DNA of 43,263 bases from Alphaproteobacteria bacterium (GCA_030831315.1 JAURLI010000017.1:1-43263), one strand, 5' to 3'. Positions 30,208 through 40,817 are shown, counted from the first letter of the stretch. A program made the numbers and translations. Notes: generated by a model not told the origin, from the sequence alone.

Positions 30208-30866
30208 CAGGACTTGGCCTCCGGCTTGGGCGCTAGCGTCGCCTTTTCATCGCCCGGCAGCAGGGCGGCGCGCGCAGCCTCGGCGCCTTCCCAAGGGCTC
30301 AGGAAATCGAAGGAACGGAATTCCTGGGTGAGGCGCACCGGCTCGTAGACGACACGCTTCTGGTCGTCGTCGTAACGGACCTCGACATAGCCCGTGAGCG
30401 GGAAATCCTTGCGCAGCGGATGACCTTCAAAACCGTAATCGGTGAGGATGCGGCGCAGGTCCGGATGTTCGGAGAACAGGATGCCGTACATGTCCCAGGT
30501 TTCGCGCTCGAACCAGCCGGCGGCGGAAAAGACGCTGATGACGGAAGGCACCGGCTCGCCCTCGCCCGCCGCGACCTTCACGCGAACGCGATGGTTCTGG
30601 CGCAGGCTGAGCAGGTGATAGACCACGTCGAAGCGCTTTTCGCGCTCGGGGTAATCCACGCCACAGAGATCGATGAGCTGGCTGAGCTGGCAATTGCTGT
30701 CATCGCGCAGCCGCTTGAGGACGCCCGCGATGTTCTCGCGCCTGACGGTGACGTTGAGCTCGCCCACCGCGACCTCGACGCCAAGCACATCGGCGCCGAG
30801 TATAGCCTCGATGTAATCACCGAGCTCCCTGAGCGCGTCGAGCTGTTCCTGTTGCTGATCGTCCAT
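30207..30866 (-). CDS. nuoC: NADH-quinone oxidoreductase subunit C (30 kDa type)
   Basis: Structural subunit of the peripheral arm. 219 residues. The signature [47 protein letters not shown] runs from about residue 120 to 166. An Ala/Lys-rich tail follows. It is 11 bases from nuoB. Confidence 0.96.
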   Translation of the reverse strand: MDDQQQEQLDALRELGDYIEAILGADVLGVEVAVGELNVTVRRENIAGVLKRLRDDSNCQLSQLIDLCGVDYPEREKRFDVVYHLLSLRQNHRVRVKVAAGEGEPVPSVISVFSAAGWFERETWDMYGILFSEHPDLRRILTDYGFEGHPLRKDFPLTGYVEVRYDDDQKRVVYEPVRLTQEFRSFDFLSPWEGAEAARAALLPGDEKATLAPKPEAKS

Positions 30867-30877
30867 CTTACGCGTGC

Positions 30878-31396
30878 CTAACGGAACAGGGTGCCGGTGC
30901 GGCGAATTTTCTTCTGCAGCTGCATGATGCCGTAAAGCAGCGCCTCTGCCGTCGGCGGGCAGCCGGGCACGTAGACGTCGACCGGCACGATGCGGTCACA
31001 GCCGCGCACCACCGAATAGGAATAATGGTAATAGCCGCCGCCGTTGGCGCAGCTGCCCATGGAAATCACCCAGCGCGGTTCCGCCATCTGGTCGTAAACG
31101 CGACGAAGCGCCGGGGCCATCTTGTTGGTAAGCGTGCCGGCGACGATCATGACGTCGGACTGGCGGGGGCTCGGCCGGAACACCAGGCCGAAGCGGTCGA
31201 GGTCGTAGCGAGACGCGGCAACCTGCATCATCTCGACGGCGCAGCAGGCAAGGCCGAAGGTCATCGGCCACAGCGAACCGGTGCGCGCCCAGTTGACCAG
31301 CGCATCGAGGCTGGCCACGACGAAGCCCTTGTCCTGAAGCTCGTGGGCAACGCCGGCGATGATCTGGTCCTGCGACGGATTGGCGAGAGCGTTCAT
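30878..31396 (-). CDS. nuoB: NADH-quinone oxidoreductase subunit B (N2 cluster)
   Basis: Carries cluster N2, the direct electron donor to quinone. 172 residues from [12 protein letters not shown]; this ATG overlaps the nuoA stop (ATGA), so the nine extra upstream codons are rejected. N2 ligands: the tandem Cys pair in [11 protein letters not shown], one Cys in [17 protein letters not shown] and one in [15 protein letters not shown]. Confidence 0.97.
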   Translation of the reverse strand: MNALANPSQDQIIAGVAHELQDKGFVVASLDALVNWARTGSLWPMTFGLACCAVEMMQVAASRYDLDRFGLVFRPSPRQSDVMIVAGTLTNKMAPALRRVYDQMAEPRWVISMGSCANGGGYYHYSYSVVRGCDRIVPVDVYVPGCPPTAEALLYGIMQLQKKIRRTGTLFR

Positions 31397-31758
31397 TCCC
31401 ACTCCAGCGCGCCTTTGCGCCATTCGTAGATGAAACCGATGGTCAGCACGGCAAGGAACACCACCATCGACCAGAAACCGAACAGGCCGATGTCACCGAG
31501 CGCCACGGCCCAGGGGAACAGGAAGGCCACTTCCAGGTCGAAGATGATGAAGAGGATCGCCACGAGATAGAAACGCACATCGAACTGGCCGCGGGCATCG
31601 CCGAACGGATCAAAGCCGCATTCATAGGCCGCGAGCTTCTCCGAGTCGGGCTTCTGGCGGGCCACGATGAAGGAGGCAATAACGATGACGAGGGCGAGAC
31701 CGGCGGCGATCCCGAAGAAAATCAGGATGGGGACGTATTGGGCGAGCAGATCCTGCAT
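31393..31758 (-). CDS. nuoA: NADH-quinone oxidoreductase subunit A
   Basis: Three-helix membrane subunit of complex I. 121 residues. Helices at about 8-30, 66-86 and 92-112; the loop has [27 protein letters not shown], with the conserved Cys on the quinone-site loop, and [11 protein letters not shown] in helix 2. First gene of the nuo operon; GGAAGAG precedes it. A tRNA-Asp lies 62 bases upstream on the same strand. Confidence 0.97.
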   Translation of the reverse strand: MQDLLAQYVPILIFFGIAAGLALVIVIASFIVARQKPDSEKLAAYECGFDPFGDARGQFDVRFYLVAILFIIFDLEVAFLFPWAVALGDIGLFGFWSMVVFLAVLTIGFIYEWRKGALEWE

Positions 31759-31820
31759 TTAGGCGTCTCTTCCCGTTCGCTCCATCAGTTACGGCAGACC
31801 GTGCCGGTCGGCGGCGGGAC

Positions 31821-31897
<77 letters not shown>

Positions 31898-31917
31898 GAA
31901 TCCCGCGTGACGGCGCT

Positions 31918-31946
31918 GGTGTAAACGGAGCCAGCGCAGGTGTCAA
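31918..31946 (-). promoter_or_regulatory. predicted promoter of tRNA-Asp, perhaps also nuo operon
   Basis: Perfect TTGACA (31946-31941), 17-base spacer, TACACC (31923-31918) on the minus strand, placing the start about 14 bases before the tRNA. I see no comparable promoter in the 62 bases between tRNA and nuoA, so nuo may be read from here. A seven-base inverted repeat GCGCTGG/CCAGCGC (31913-31937) straddles the -10. Confidence 0.5.
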
Positions 31947-32011
31947 CAAGGTTACACCCGGCGCCACGACTGGCGAAAGCGCCGGTTTTCCACAGGGTTG
32001 CCGGAATCGTG

Positions 32012-32689
32012 TCAGCGCCGCGTGACGACGTAACAGGCCGCGCCGCGAGCCTTGAGGGTATTGCAGGTTTCACGGGCCTCTGCGGCGCGTCCGTAAGGGC
32101 CCATGCGGGCCACGTGAAAGACACCGCGGGCGCCGAGATCCGTCGGGCGGAGTTCCACCTTATGGTCGGCCACGAGCGAGGAATAGACCTTGCGGATATT
32201 GCTAACATAGGTCTGGCCGACCGTCTGGCTGCGAAACGCGCCAAGATGAACCCAGCTTCCACCGGCCCGCGGCGCAGCGGCCGACTTTTTCGGAGCAGGT
32301 GCCGGGGCCGGCGCCGCCTTGGCGGCAGGTTCGGCCGACGCCATCTTGTCTTGCGGCGCGCTTGAAGGAGCCGGCGCTCTCGCGTCGTTGGAGGTGGCGA
32401 GGCTCTTCTTCCATTCCTCGACCCGCTTCATCGCCGCCAGTTGCTCGGCCTTGCGCTGCTCGGCGATCTTCTGCTCGCTGTCGGTGCAGCGGAACCAGTA
32501 GCCCGCCCCGCTCCGGCGGTCGAGGATGGCGATGCGCTCATGCTTGGCACATTCCTGATTGGCCAGCCTGACGGCGTCCTCATGGGACGAGGCGTCAATG
32601 ACGGCCTGCTGGCTGTTGGAAACGACGATTTCCGACGCGCAGGCGGAAACGGCCAGGGCCGTGACGATCAGGGCGATATACGGGCGCAT
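32012..32689 (-). CDS. SPOR-domain lipoprotein
   Basis: 225 residues. The N-terminus has a lipoprotein signal with lipobox AVSAC (lipidated C17), and no Asp at +2, so an outer-membrane location is expected. Residues 20-70 form a small Cys-containing region, 75-95 a charged helix, 100-140 a Pro/Ala/Lys-rich linker, and 143-223 a SPOR domain (WVHLGAFRSQTVGQTYVSNI...GPYGRAAEARETCNTLK). SPOR domains bind glycan stripped of stem peptides at division sites, so a division or cell-wall role is likely. TGGAGG precedes the ATG. A TTAA-N7-TTAA site lies about 83 bases upstream. Confidence 0.85.
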   Translation of the reverse strand: MRPYIALIVTALAVSACASEIVVSNSQQAVIDASSHEDAVRLANQECAKHERIAILDRRSGAGYWFRCTDSEQKIAEQRKAEQLAAMKRVEEWKKSLATSNDARAPAPSSAPQDKMASAEPAAKAAPAPAPAPKKSAAAPRAGGSWVHLGAFRSQTVGQTYVSNIRKVYSSLVADHKVELRPTDLGARGVFHVARMGPYGRAAEARETCNTLKARGAACYVVTRR

Positions 32690-32771
32690 GACGCACCTCC
32701 AGTTTCGGCGATCGGAATCCCTGCCCGACCGCTTTCCAAGTAAAACCTGGAGGAATCAAAACAGCCCATGG

Positions 32772-32786
32772 TTAACATCATGTTAA
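32772..32786. promoter_or_regulatory. CtrA-like site and 15-bp palindrome upstream of SPOR lipoprotein gene
   Basis: TTAACATCATGTTAA: fits TTAA-N7-TTAA, the CtrA consensus of alphaproteobacteria, and is also a perfect palindrome around a central C. It is 83 bases before the SPOR gene start. Another factor that reads palindromes could bind instead. Confidence 0.45.
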
Positions 32787-32895
32787 GCATGAGCTAAACA
32801 AAGTAACCGACTGATTATTCAGTCAGAAAAAGCTGCGGATTCTTGACCGAAATTGCCGGATTTCTTGCCGGGGGAGCCGGGCTTCCGGCTGATGA

Positions 32896-32971
32896 TGGTG
32901 GGCGGTGACGGGTTCGAACCGCCGACCCTCTCGGTGTAAACGAGATGCTCTTCCAGCTGAGCTAACCGCCC
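32896..32971 (-). tRNA. tRNA-Val (TAC)
   Basis: 76 bases with CCA encoded. Acceptor GGGCGGT/ACCGCCC is fully paired, the anticodon loop TTTACAC gives TAC, and the T-arm GGCGGTTCGAACCCGTC has TTCGA. It stands alone between the SPOR gene and hup, downstream of the hup terminator. Confidence 0.97.
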
Positions 32972-33044
32972 GTATCGCCCGGCGAACTTCAGGCGAAAGA
33001 TAGCGCAAAACGGATGCGCCAAAAACCTTCCGTAACCAGAAACG

Positions 33045-33074
33045 AAAAGGGCCGGCCACGATCGCGGCCGGCCC
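33045..33074 (-). terminator. intrinsic terminator of hup
   Basis: On the minus strand a nine-base stem GGGCCGGCC/GGCCGGCCC around GCGATCGT, followed by TTTTCG. It begins 22 bases after the hup stop and separates hup from tRNA-Val. Confidence 0.85.
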
Positions 33075-33096
33075 CTCCGTATTACGGGTTGCGGAC

Positions 33097-33369
33097 TTAG
33101 TTCACCAAGTCCTTCAGTCCCTTGCCAGCCTTGAACTTGGGCTGCTTGGAAGCCGGGATGTTGATGGTCGCGCCCGTCCGGGGGTTACGACCAACCGACG
33201 CCTTGCGCTGAACGACATTGAAGGTACCGAAGCCGACAAGGCGAACATCGTCGCCCTTCTTCAGCGCGCCCGAAATCGAATCGAACGTGCAGTCGACAGC
33301 CTTCGCCGCATCAGCCTTCGAAAGGCCAGTCCCGGAAGCAACTGCCGCCACGAGATCATTCTTGTTCAC
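33097..33369 (-). CDS. hup: nucleoid protein HU
   Basis: Small dimeric DNA-bending protein. The start is a GTG at 33369 (VNKNDLVAAVASGTGLSKADA), giving 90 residues, the family length; GAGGGGG precedes it, and the upstream in-frame ATG codons would add residues foreign to HU. The DNA-binding arm has FNVVQRKASVGRNPRTGATINIPASKQPKF. The gene follows lon on the same strand with its own promoter and terminator, so it is monocistronic. Only one HU gene is visible here, so HupA or HupB cannot be assigned. Confidence 0.96.
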   Translation of the reverse strand: MNKNDLVAAVASGTGLSKADAAKAVDCTFDSISGALKKGDDVRLVGFGTFNVVQRKASVGRNPRTGATINIPASKQPKFKAGKGLKDLVN

Positions 33370-33434
33370 TTGCAACCCCCTCTTATTGAGAAATTTGGCC
33401 ACGGCATAAATGTGGAGCACCTATGCAACGCTGA

Positions 33435-33464
33435 AGTCTAGGCAAACCAAAGCTTCCCCGTCAA
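33435..33464 (-). promoter_or_regulatory. predicted sigma-70 promoter of hup
   Basis: TTGACG (33464-33459), 18-base spacer, TAGACT (33440-33435) on the minus strand, giving a leader of about 60 bases before the hup GTG. It lies after the lon terminator. Confidence 0.55.
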
Positions 33465-33552
33465 TCGGAGATGGATGGTTTTCAACAGAAATTTGCGTAA
33501 TCGGCGTTTCGGTCCATATGTGAGGCGACGGCGTTCATGCGCGACACAAAAG

Positions 33553-33581
33553 AAAAGGGCCGGCGCTTTTACCGGCCCTTT
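33553..33581 (-). terminator. intrinsic terminator of lon
   Basis: Stem of ten bases AAAGGGCCGG/CCGGCCCTTT around an eight-base loop, followed on the minus strand by TTTTCTTTTG. It lies about 40 bases after the lon stop. Confidence 0.85.
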
Positions 33582-33619
33582 CATGGTCTTAGCGAAATAC
33601 TTTCGGCTGCGGTGGCAAC

Positions 33620-36034
<2,415 letters not shown>

Positions 36035-36171
36035 CACTTTTTACCCTTCCAACTGGCTGCCGGTATTCGCGTCCGGTAGGGACCGCGCGCCCGGCACCGA
36101 CTTTACGAAACGACTATAGGGCCCCGACCTTGGGATTTGGTTAAGCGACCCTTGCCGCAGCCCGCCGGGTG

Positions 36172-36214
36172 CCCAAAAAGCAAACGGCGCGCCACAACAC
36201 TATGTGGCGCGCCG
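36172..36214 (-). terminator. intrinsic terminator of clpX
   Basis: A 12-base perfect stem CGGCGCGCCACA/TGTGGCGCGCCG with a six-base loop at 36185-36214, followed on the minus strand by TTTGCTTTTTGGG. It lies 37 bases after the clpX stop, upstream of lon. Confidence 0.85.
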
Positions 36215-36250
36215 GAGAGCCAAATCAAGGGGTGCTGTGACAGGGCCGCC

Positions 36251-37516
36251 TCAGGCACTCGATCCCATGTCCTCGCGGCGGTCGGCGTAGATATAGAGCG
36301 GCTTGGCGCGGCCCTCGACCACCTCGCGGTTGATGACGATTTCCTCGACCCCTTCGAGGGAGGGCAGCTCGAACATCGATTCGAGCAGGATGCTCTCCAT
36401 GATCGAGCGCAGGCCGCGGGCGCCCGTCTTGCGGGCGATAGCCTTGAGGGCGATGGCACGCAGCGCATCGTCGGAGAACGACAGTTCGACGTTGTCCATC
36501 TCGAACAGGCGCTGGTACTGCTTGACCAGCGCGTTCTTGGGTTCGGTCAGGATCTGCACCAGGGCGTCCTCGTCAAGGTCGTCCAAGGTCGCGACCACCG
36601 GCAGGCGGCCGACGAATTCAGGGATCAGGCCGAACTTGAGCAGGTCTTCCGGTTCGACCTCGCGCAGGAGCTCGCCGGTCTGCCGGTCCTCGGGCGCGCT
36701 GACCTCGGCGCCGAAGCCGATCGAGGTCGACTTGCCGCGCGCCGAAATGAGCTTCTCCAGCCCGGCAAATGCGCCGCCGCAGATAAACAGGATATTGGTG
36801 GTGTCGACCTGCAGGAATTCCTGCTGCGGATGCTTGCGCCCACCCTGGGGCGGCACGGAGGCGACAGTGCCTTCCATGATCTTGAGCAGGGCCTGCTGCA
36901 CGCCTTCGCCCGACACGTCGCGGGTGATCGACGGGTTGTCGGACTTGCGGCTGATCTTGTCGACTTCGTCGATGTAGACGATGCCGCGCTGGGCACGCTC
37001 GACGTTGTAGTCGGCCGCCTGCAGCAGCTTGAGAATGATGTTTTCGACGTCTTCGCCGACGTAACCAGCCTCGGTCAGGGTCGTCGCGTCGGCCATGGTG
37101 AAGGGCACGTCGATGATGCGCGCCAGGGTCTGGGCCAGCAGCGTCTTGCCACAGCCGGTCGGGCCGATCAGCAGGATATTCGACTTCGCCAGTTCGACGT
37201 CGTTCGACTTCGAGCCGTGGGCGAGGCGCTTGTAATGATTGTGCACTGCAACAGCAAGGACGCGCTTGGCGTGCTCCTGCCCGATCACGTAATCATCGAG
37301 AACCGAATTGATGTCCTTGGGCGACGGCACGCCATCCTGGGAACGGACCAGGGTGGTCTTGTGCTCCTCGCGGATGATGTCCATGCAAAGCTCGACGCAT
37401 TCATCGCAGATGAACACGGTCGGCCCTGCGATGAGCTTGCGCACCTCGTGCTGGCTCTTGCCGCAGAACGAGCAGTACAGGGTATTTCTTGAATCTCCGC
37501 TCGCCGACTTGGTCAT
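36251..37516 (-). CDS. clpX: ATP-dependent Clp protease ATP-binding subunit ClpX
   Basis: AAA+ unfoldase that feeds substrates to ClpP. 421 residues from [11 protein letters not shown], with GGAG before the ATG; the long upstream frame is leader. The zinc-binding domain has Cys 15, 18, 37 and 40; Walker A GPTGCGKT is at 118-125; Walker [11 protein letters not shown] and the sensor/pore segments follow, with the ENPEF-type end ([14 protein letters not shown]). In Caulobacter the family degrades CtrA and other cycle regulators; the same may apply here. It lies 283 bases after clpP with its own promoter. Confidence 0.97.
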   Translation of the reverse strand: MTKSASGDSRNTLYCSFCGKSQHEVRKLIAGPTVFICDECVELCMDIIREEHKTTLVRSQDGVPSPKDINSVLDDYVIGQEHAKRVLAVAVHNHYKRLAHGSKSNDVELAKSNILLIGPTGCGKTLLAQTLARIIDVPFTMADATTLTEAGYVGEDVENIILKLLQAADYNVERAQRGIVYIDEVDKISRKSDNPSITRDVSGEGVQQALLKIMEGTVASVPPQGGRKHPQQEFLQVDTTNILFICGGAFAGLEKLISARGKSTSIGFGAEVSAPEDRQTGELLREVEPEDLLKFGLIPEFVGRLPVVATLDDLDEDALVQILTEPKNALVKQYQRLFEMDNVELSFSDDALRAIALKAIARKTGARGLRSIMESILLESMFELPSLEGVEEIVINREVVEGRAKPLYIYADRREDMGSSA

Positions 37517-37673
37517 GTTCACTCCGTTACAGCGTCCCGGCCCCGCCGCATCCTGCGGGCGGCGGCCTAGCATTTTAGCCTGTTTGCCACTTCCCTCCCC
37601 CCGTGACAACGAAAAAAGCACTTTTGTCCACAGGGGAGGCCCAACATGCGGGATGAAGCGACATTGCCGACAC

Positions 37674-37702
37674 AATATAAAGGGGCCGGTTTCGCGCCGC
37701 AA
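37674..37702 (-). promoter_or_regulatory. predicted promoter of clpX
   Basis: TTGCGG (37702-37697), 17-base spacer, TATATT (37679-37674) on the minus strand. The -10 matches five of six positions, the -35 only three. The leader would be about 150 bases. Confidence 0.4.
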
Positions 37703-37766
37703 TTGAACGGGCGACAGGCCTGCCCGATCTGCCCGGGATGATAGGCCGACAGCCTCAAAAATCGGT

Positions 37767-37793
37767 TAAACGGCGGACAAAATAAACGGCGGA
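37767..37793. repeat. tandem direct repeat between clpP and clpX
   Basis: TAAACGGCGGA occurs at 37767-37777 and 37783-37793, a 16-base period separated by CAAAA, just after the clpP stop. It could be a regulator site on one face of the helix about 1.5 turns apart, or chance. Confidence 0.4.
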
Positions 37794-37799
37794 AACCGG

Positions 37800-38435
37800 T
37801 TATTTTGCGTCCTTGGCAGCCGGCGTCGGGCGCGACGAAACCACTTCGTCGATCAGGCCGAAGGCCTTGGCCTCTTCCGGGGTCATGAACTTGTCGCGTT
37901 CGACGGCCTGGGAAATCACGTCGAGGGCCGTGCCGGTGTGCTTGTGATAGATCTCGTTCAGGCGCTGGCGCAGGGCGAGAATTTCGCGCGCCTGGATCTC
38001 GATGTCCGTCGCCTGGCCCTGGGCGCCGCCCGAAGGCTGATGGATCATGATCCGCGAATTGGGCAGGCAGTACCGCTTGCCCTTGGCGCCGGCCGCCAGC
38101 AGCAACGAGCCCATGCTCGCCGCCTGGCCGATGCAGACGGTCGAAACCTCGGGACGGATGTACTGCATGGTGTCGTAGATCGCGAGACCGGACGTCACCA
38201 CGCCACCCGGCGAATTGATGTAGATCGAGATGTCCTTGTTCGGATTCTCGGCCTCAAGGAACAGGAGTTGGGCCGAAACCACCGAAGAAACGGCGTCATT
38301 GACCGGGCCGACCAGGAAGATGATGCGTTCCTTGAGCAGGCGGGAATAGATGTCATAAGCGCGCTCGCCCCGGTTGGTCTGCTCGACCACCATCGGCACA
38401 AGGCTCTGCATGTAGGTATCGATCGGCTCGCTCAT
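37800..38435 (-). CDS. clpP: ATP-dependent Clp protease proteolytic subunit ClpP
   Basis: Serine protease that forms the tetradecameric chamber. 211 residues. Catalytic Ser is S107 in GQAASMGS, His is H132 in IMIHQPSGG, and the Asp follows in the YHKHTG...[12 protein letters not shown] region. The N-terminal axial-loop segment and the [11 protein letters not shown] contact region are present. It lies 44 bases after tig, the usual tig-clpP-clpX order. Confidence 0.97.
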   Translation of the reverse strand: MSEPIDTYMQSLVPMVVEQTNRGERAYDIYSRLLKERIIFLVGPVNDAVSSVVSAQLLFLEAENPNKDISIYINSPGGVVTSGLAIYDTMQYIRPEVSTVCIGQAASMGSLLLAAGAKGKRYCLPNSRIMIHQPSGGAQGQATDIEIQAREILALRQRLNEIYHKHTGTALDVISQAVERDKFMTPEEAKAFGLIDEVVSSRPTPAAKDAK

Positions 38436-38479
38436 GTCGTCCTCGGTCGTCCTCGAATGTTGCAGTGTCCCGGTCAGCC

Positions 38480-39991
38480 CTAGGATTTCTTGGCCGCGGC
38501 CTTCTTCTTGGCCGCCTTCTTGGCGGGCTTCTTCTCGCCCGTCCCCTCGGCACCCTCGTCACCGTCCTCGGCATCGGGGTCGGCCATCAACTCGTCCGCC
38601 GTCACCGGCTTCTCGGTGACCTTGGCAAGTTCGAGGATGAAGTCAACGACCTTGTCCTCGAACAACGGCCCGCGCAGCTGTTCGCGCGCGGCGGCATCCT
38701 TCTGGTAATACTCGATCACCTGGCGTTCCTGGCCCGGGAAACGGCGCGCCTCGTTGACGATGGCGCGATTCAGTTCGTCGTCGGCGACCTTGATGTTGTT
38801 GACGGAGCCGATTTCGGCCAGCAGAAGACCGAGTTGCACACGCCGGCGGGCGATGTCGCGGTACTCTTCCTTCAGTTCGTCCGCCGTCTTTCCCGACTGC
38901 TCCAGCATCTGCTTGAAGCGCTGCTGGGCGATGATGTCCGGACCTTCGTCATGGTGATCATGCCCGTGGCCGTGATCATGGTCATGGTCGTGGTCATGGT
39001 CATGACCGTCGTGTTCGCCAGCCGGCTTCTCGCCCGAGACACTGCGCCAGATCTCGCCGAACTCGAAATCGACCATGCCCTGGGGCAGCTCGAACTCGGC
39101 CACTTCGGCCAGCGAATCGAGCAGGTTGCGCTTGACGCGTACGCGCGCGATCGCGCCGTATTCGGAGGTCAGGCGCTCGCGAATGGCGTTCTTGAGCGCA
39201 TCGAGGTTTTCGAGCCCGACGCCCTTGGCCATCTCGTCATCGACCTTCATGGCGCTGCCGGCACGCAGTTCCTTCACTACGACGTCGAATTCTGCATCCT
39301 TGCCGGCCAGCTCCTGGGAGCCGTAATCGTCGGGGAACTTCACCTTGATGGTCAGGGAATCGCCGGCCTTGGCGCCGACGAGCTGTTCGATGAAGCCCGG
39401 GATGAAATTCTTGGACGACAGCTCAAGCTGGAAATCCTTGGCCGCACCGCCGGCGAATTCCTTGCCGTCGACCTTGCCGGTGAAGTCCACCAGCAGGGCA
39501 TCGTCGGCGGTGGAGGCCCGAGCCTCGTCGGTCTTTTCAAAGACCTTCTGTTCCTGGGCGATGCGCGACAGGGTCTCGTCGACCATCTTGTCGTCAACGG
39601 AAACGACCATGCGCTCGACCTCGATCTTGCCGAAATCGGGCTGCTTGATTTCCGGCATCACTTCGACCGCCATCGTGTACTGAAGGTCCTTGCCCTCATC
39701 GAAAGCCGTGATCGTGATCTTGGGCTGCATGGCCGGACGCACCTTGCTGTCGGCAAGGGCCTTGGCCGAGGTTTCGGAAACGGTTCGTTCCAGAACCTCG
39801 CCGATGACCGAACGGCCGTACTGCTTCTTGACCAGCGAAACCGGCACCTTGCCGGGCCGGAAACCGGGCATCTTGACGGTCTGGGCCAGTTCCTCGAGCC
39901 GGGCATCGACCTTGTCGTCGATATCCTTTGCCGGCACGGTAACGGTGAACTGTCGGCTGAGCCCTTCGCTCTTGGTGACATCGACCTGCAT
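38480..39991 (-). CDS. tig: trigger factor with histidine-rich insert
   Basis: Ribosome-bound chaperone and prolyl isomerase. 503 residues, about 70 longer than E. coli. The ribosome-binding loop is GFRPGKVP (43-50). The FKBP-like PPIase domain is about 160-245, and the C-terminal arms follow. Two differences from the usual form: residues 327-347 in the C-terminal region hold 11 His alternating with Asp and Gly, likely to bind Zn or Ni, and the C-terminus ends in a Lys/Ala-rich tail. The insert is in frame and flanked by normal family sequence. The gene starts the tig-clpP group. Confidence 0.96.
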   Translation of the reverse strand: MQVDVTKSEGLSRQFTVTVPAKDIDDKVDARLEELAQTVKMPGFRPGKVPVSLVKKQYGRSVIGEVLERTVSETSAKALADSKVRPAMQPKITITAFDEGKDLQYTMAVEVMPEIKQPDFGKIEVERMVVSVDDKMVDETLSRIAQEQKVFEKTDEARASTADDALLVDFTGKVDGKEFAGGAAKDFQLELSSKNFIPGFIEQLVGAKAGDSLTIKVKFPDDYGSQELAGKDAEFDVVVKELRAGSAMKVDDEMAKGVGLENLDALKNAIRERLTSEYGAIARVRVKRNLLDSLAEVAEFELPQGMVDFEFGEIWRSVSGEKPAGEHDGHDHDHDHDHDHGHGHDHHDEGPDIIAQQRFKQMLEQSGKTADELKEEYRDIARRRVQLGLLLAEIGSVNNIKVADDELNRAIVNEARRFPGQERQVIEYYQKDAAAREQLRGPLFEDKVVDFILELAKVTEKPVTADELMADPDAEDGDEGAEGTGEKKPAKKAAKKKAAAKKS

Positions 39992-40067
39992 CAGGTTCTC
40001 GCTTTCTTCAGTAAATTCAGGACTGACCGGACCGGAAGGCTGCGGCGCTGGCGCACCGTAAATCCTG

Positions 40068-40081
40068 AGGAGGATCCTCCT
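40068..40081. repeat. 14-bp perfect palindrome in the tig leader
   Basis: AGGAGGATCCTCCT lies 77 bases upstream of the tig ATG. It contains an AGGAGG but no start codon follows at the right distance. A structural or operator role is unknown. Confidence 0.3.
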
Positions 40082-40133
40082 GTCCGGATCGAAATTCCGG
40101 GTGGTGTTATCAGAATTCGCGGCCGCTTACCAG

Positions 40134-40153
40134 CCCGCGTTGCCCCACGCGGG
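40134..40153. repeat. hairpin downstream of tRNA-Leu
   Basis: Seven-base perfect stem CCCGCGT/ACGCGGG around TGCCCC, about 40 bases past the tRNA 3' end. No T-run follows on the minus strand, so it may be a processing or pausing structure, not a classic terminator. Confidence 0.35.
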
Positions 40154-40193
40154 AGGCCCGGAAACCCGTGCGTTCCTCGAGCCGCCAAAAGGC

Positions 40194-40278
40194 TGGTGCG
40201 GGCGGAGGGACTTGAACCCCCACGACTTTCGTCACTGGAACCTAAATCCAGCGCGTCTACCAGTTCCGCCACGCCCGC
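40194..40278 (-). tRNA. tRNA-Leu (TAG)
   Basis: 85 bases with CCA encoded and the long variable arm of a class II tRNA (TGACGAAAGTCG). Acceptor GCGGGCG/CGCCCGC is fully paired; the anticodon loop TTTAGGT gives TAG; the T-arm GGGGGTTCAAGTCCCTC has TTCAA. A TATAGA at 40316-40311 is a good -10 about 33 bases upstream, but no clear -35 is seen. Confidence 0.97.
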
Positions 40279-40367
40279 CGGGCCCGGGCAAATACCCGTG
40301 CGAAGACGGCTCTATAGCATGGCCGCGGGCGGGCGGGCGAAGTGGAATTCAACACTGCGCGGAAACG

Positions 40368-40389
40368 AAAAAAACCCGCCGAAGCGGGC
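40368..40389 (-). terminator. intrinsic terminator of the 99-residue protein gene
   Basis: CCCGC-TTCG-GCGGG followed by seven T on the minus strand, a stable UUCG tetraloop hairpin. It is about 55 bases after the stop of the small gene. Confidence 0.9.
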
Positions 40390-40443
40390 CTGAAAGGCGG
40401 TGGGTTGACGACAGACGCACTTCCGCGCGCCGGGACGCAGCCG

Positions 40444-40743
40444 TCAGTGCGCCTGGAAACGCGCGCCGCTCGCGCGCGCGAGGGAAAGATGCCTAGGACG
40501 CCGTTCAAGATAGTGTTCCGCAAAGCAGGACAGCGACAGCACCCGCGGGCCTTCCTCGAACACGTGATTATCGGCGCGGCCAATGCTCACCCGATAGCGC
40601 ACGGGAGGAATGCCGAGAGAGTCGTCGCGAACAGCCAGCACCGTTGCAGTTTCCACCGTGTTGTCACGGCGGACGCGGCGGTACACGCTACCTGCGCGGA
40701 TCGTATCGAACTCCGGTTCCCGTTTAAAAATCTTGGTCCACAT
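40444..40743 (-). CDS. small conserved-looking cytosolic protein, unknown function
   Basis: 99 residues from ATG at 40743 (MWTKIFKREPEFDTIRAGSVYRR), with GGGGAC upstream; the longer frame to 40935 is an intergenic region and the nnrDE end. The core reads as one small beta-rich domain: TIRAGSVYRR, ETATVLAVRDDSLGIPPVRYRVSIG, then a C-terminal helix SLSCFAEHYLERRPRH. I recall similar small proteins from Rhodospirillales genomes but no function. The gene has its own terminator and a CtrA-like site upstream, so it looks like a single-gene unit. Confidence 0.75.
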   Translation of the reverse strand: MWTKIFKREPEFDTIRAGSVYRRVRRDNTVETATVLAVRDDSLGIPPVRYRVSIGRADNHVFEEGPRVLSLSCFAEHYLERRPRHLSLARASGARFQAH

Positions 40744-40802
40744 GACACGAACGTCCCCAATAAGAAACTTCCTGGAACGTCGCCAAAATAAACCCCGGTC
40801 TT

Positions 40803-40817
40803 TTAATAAGGGGTTAA
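40803..40817 (-). promoter_or_regulatory. CtrA-like site upstream of the 99-residue protein gene
   Basis: TTAA (40803-40806), seven bases, TTAA (40814-40817), a perfect match to the CtrA consensus spacing. On the minus strand TATTTT at 40790-40785 can serve as -10, which would put the site at the -35, the usual activating position. The transcript would begin about 35 bases before the gene. Confidence 0.5.

Noticed and set aside
36113-36145. Possible heat-shock (RpoH) promoter of lon: CTTAACC and CCCTATAG
   Set aside because: The elements are present but the spacing is too long for the known RpoH consensus and no good -35 pairs with the TATAGT.
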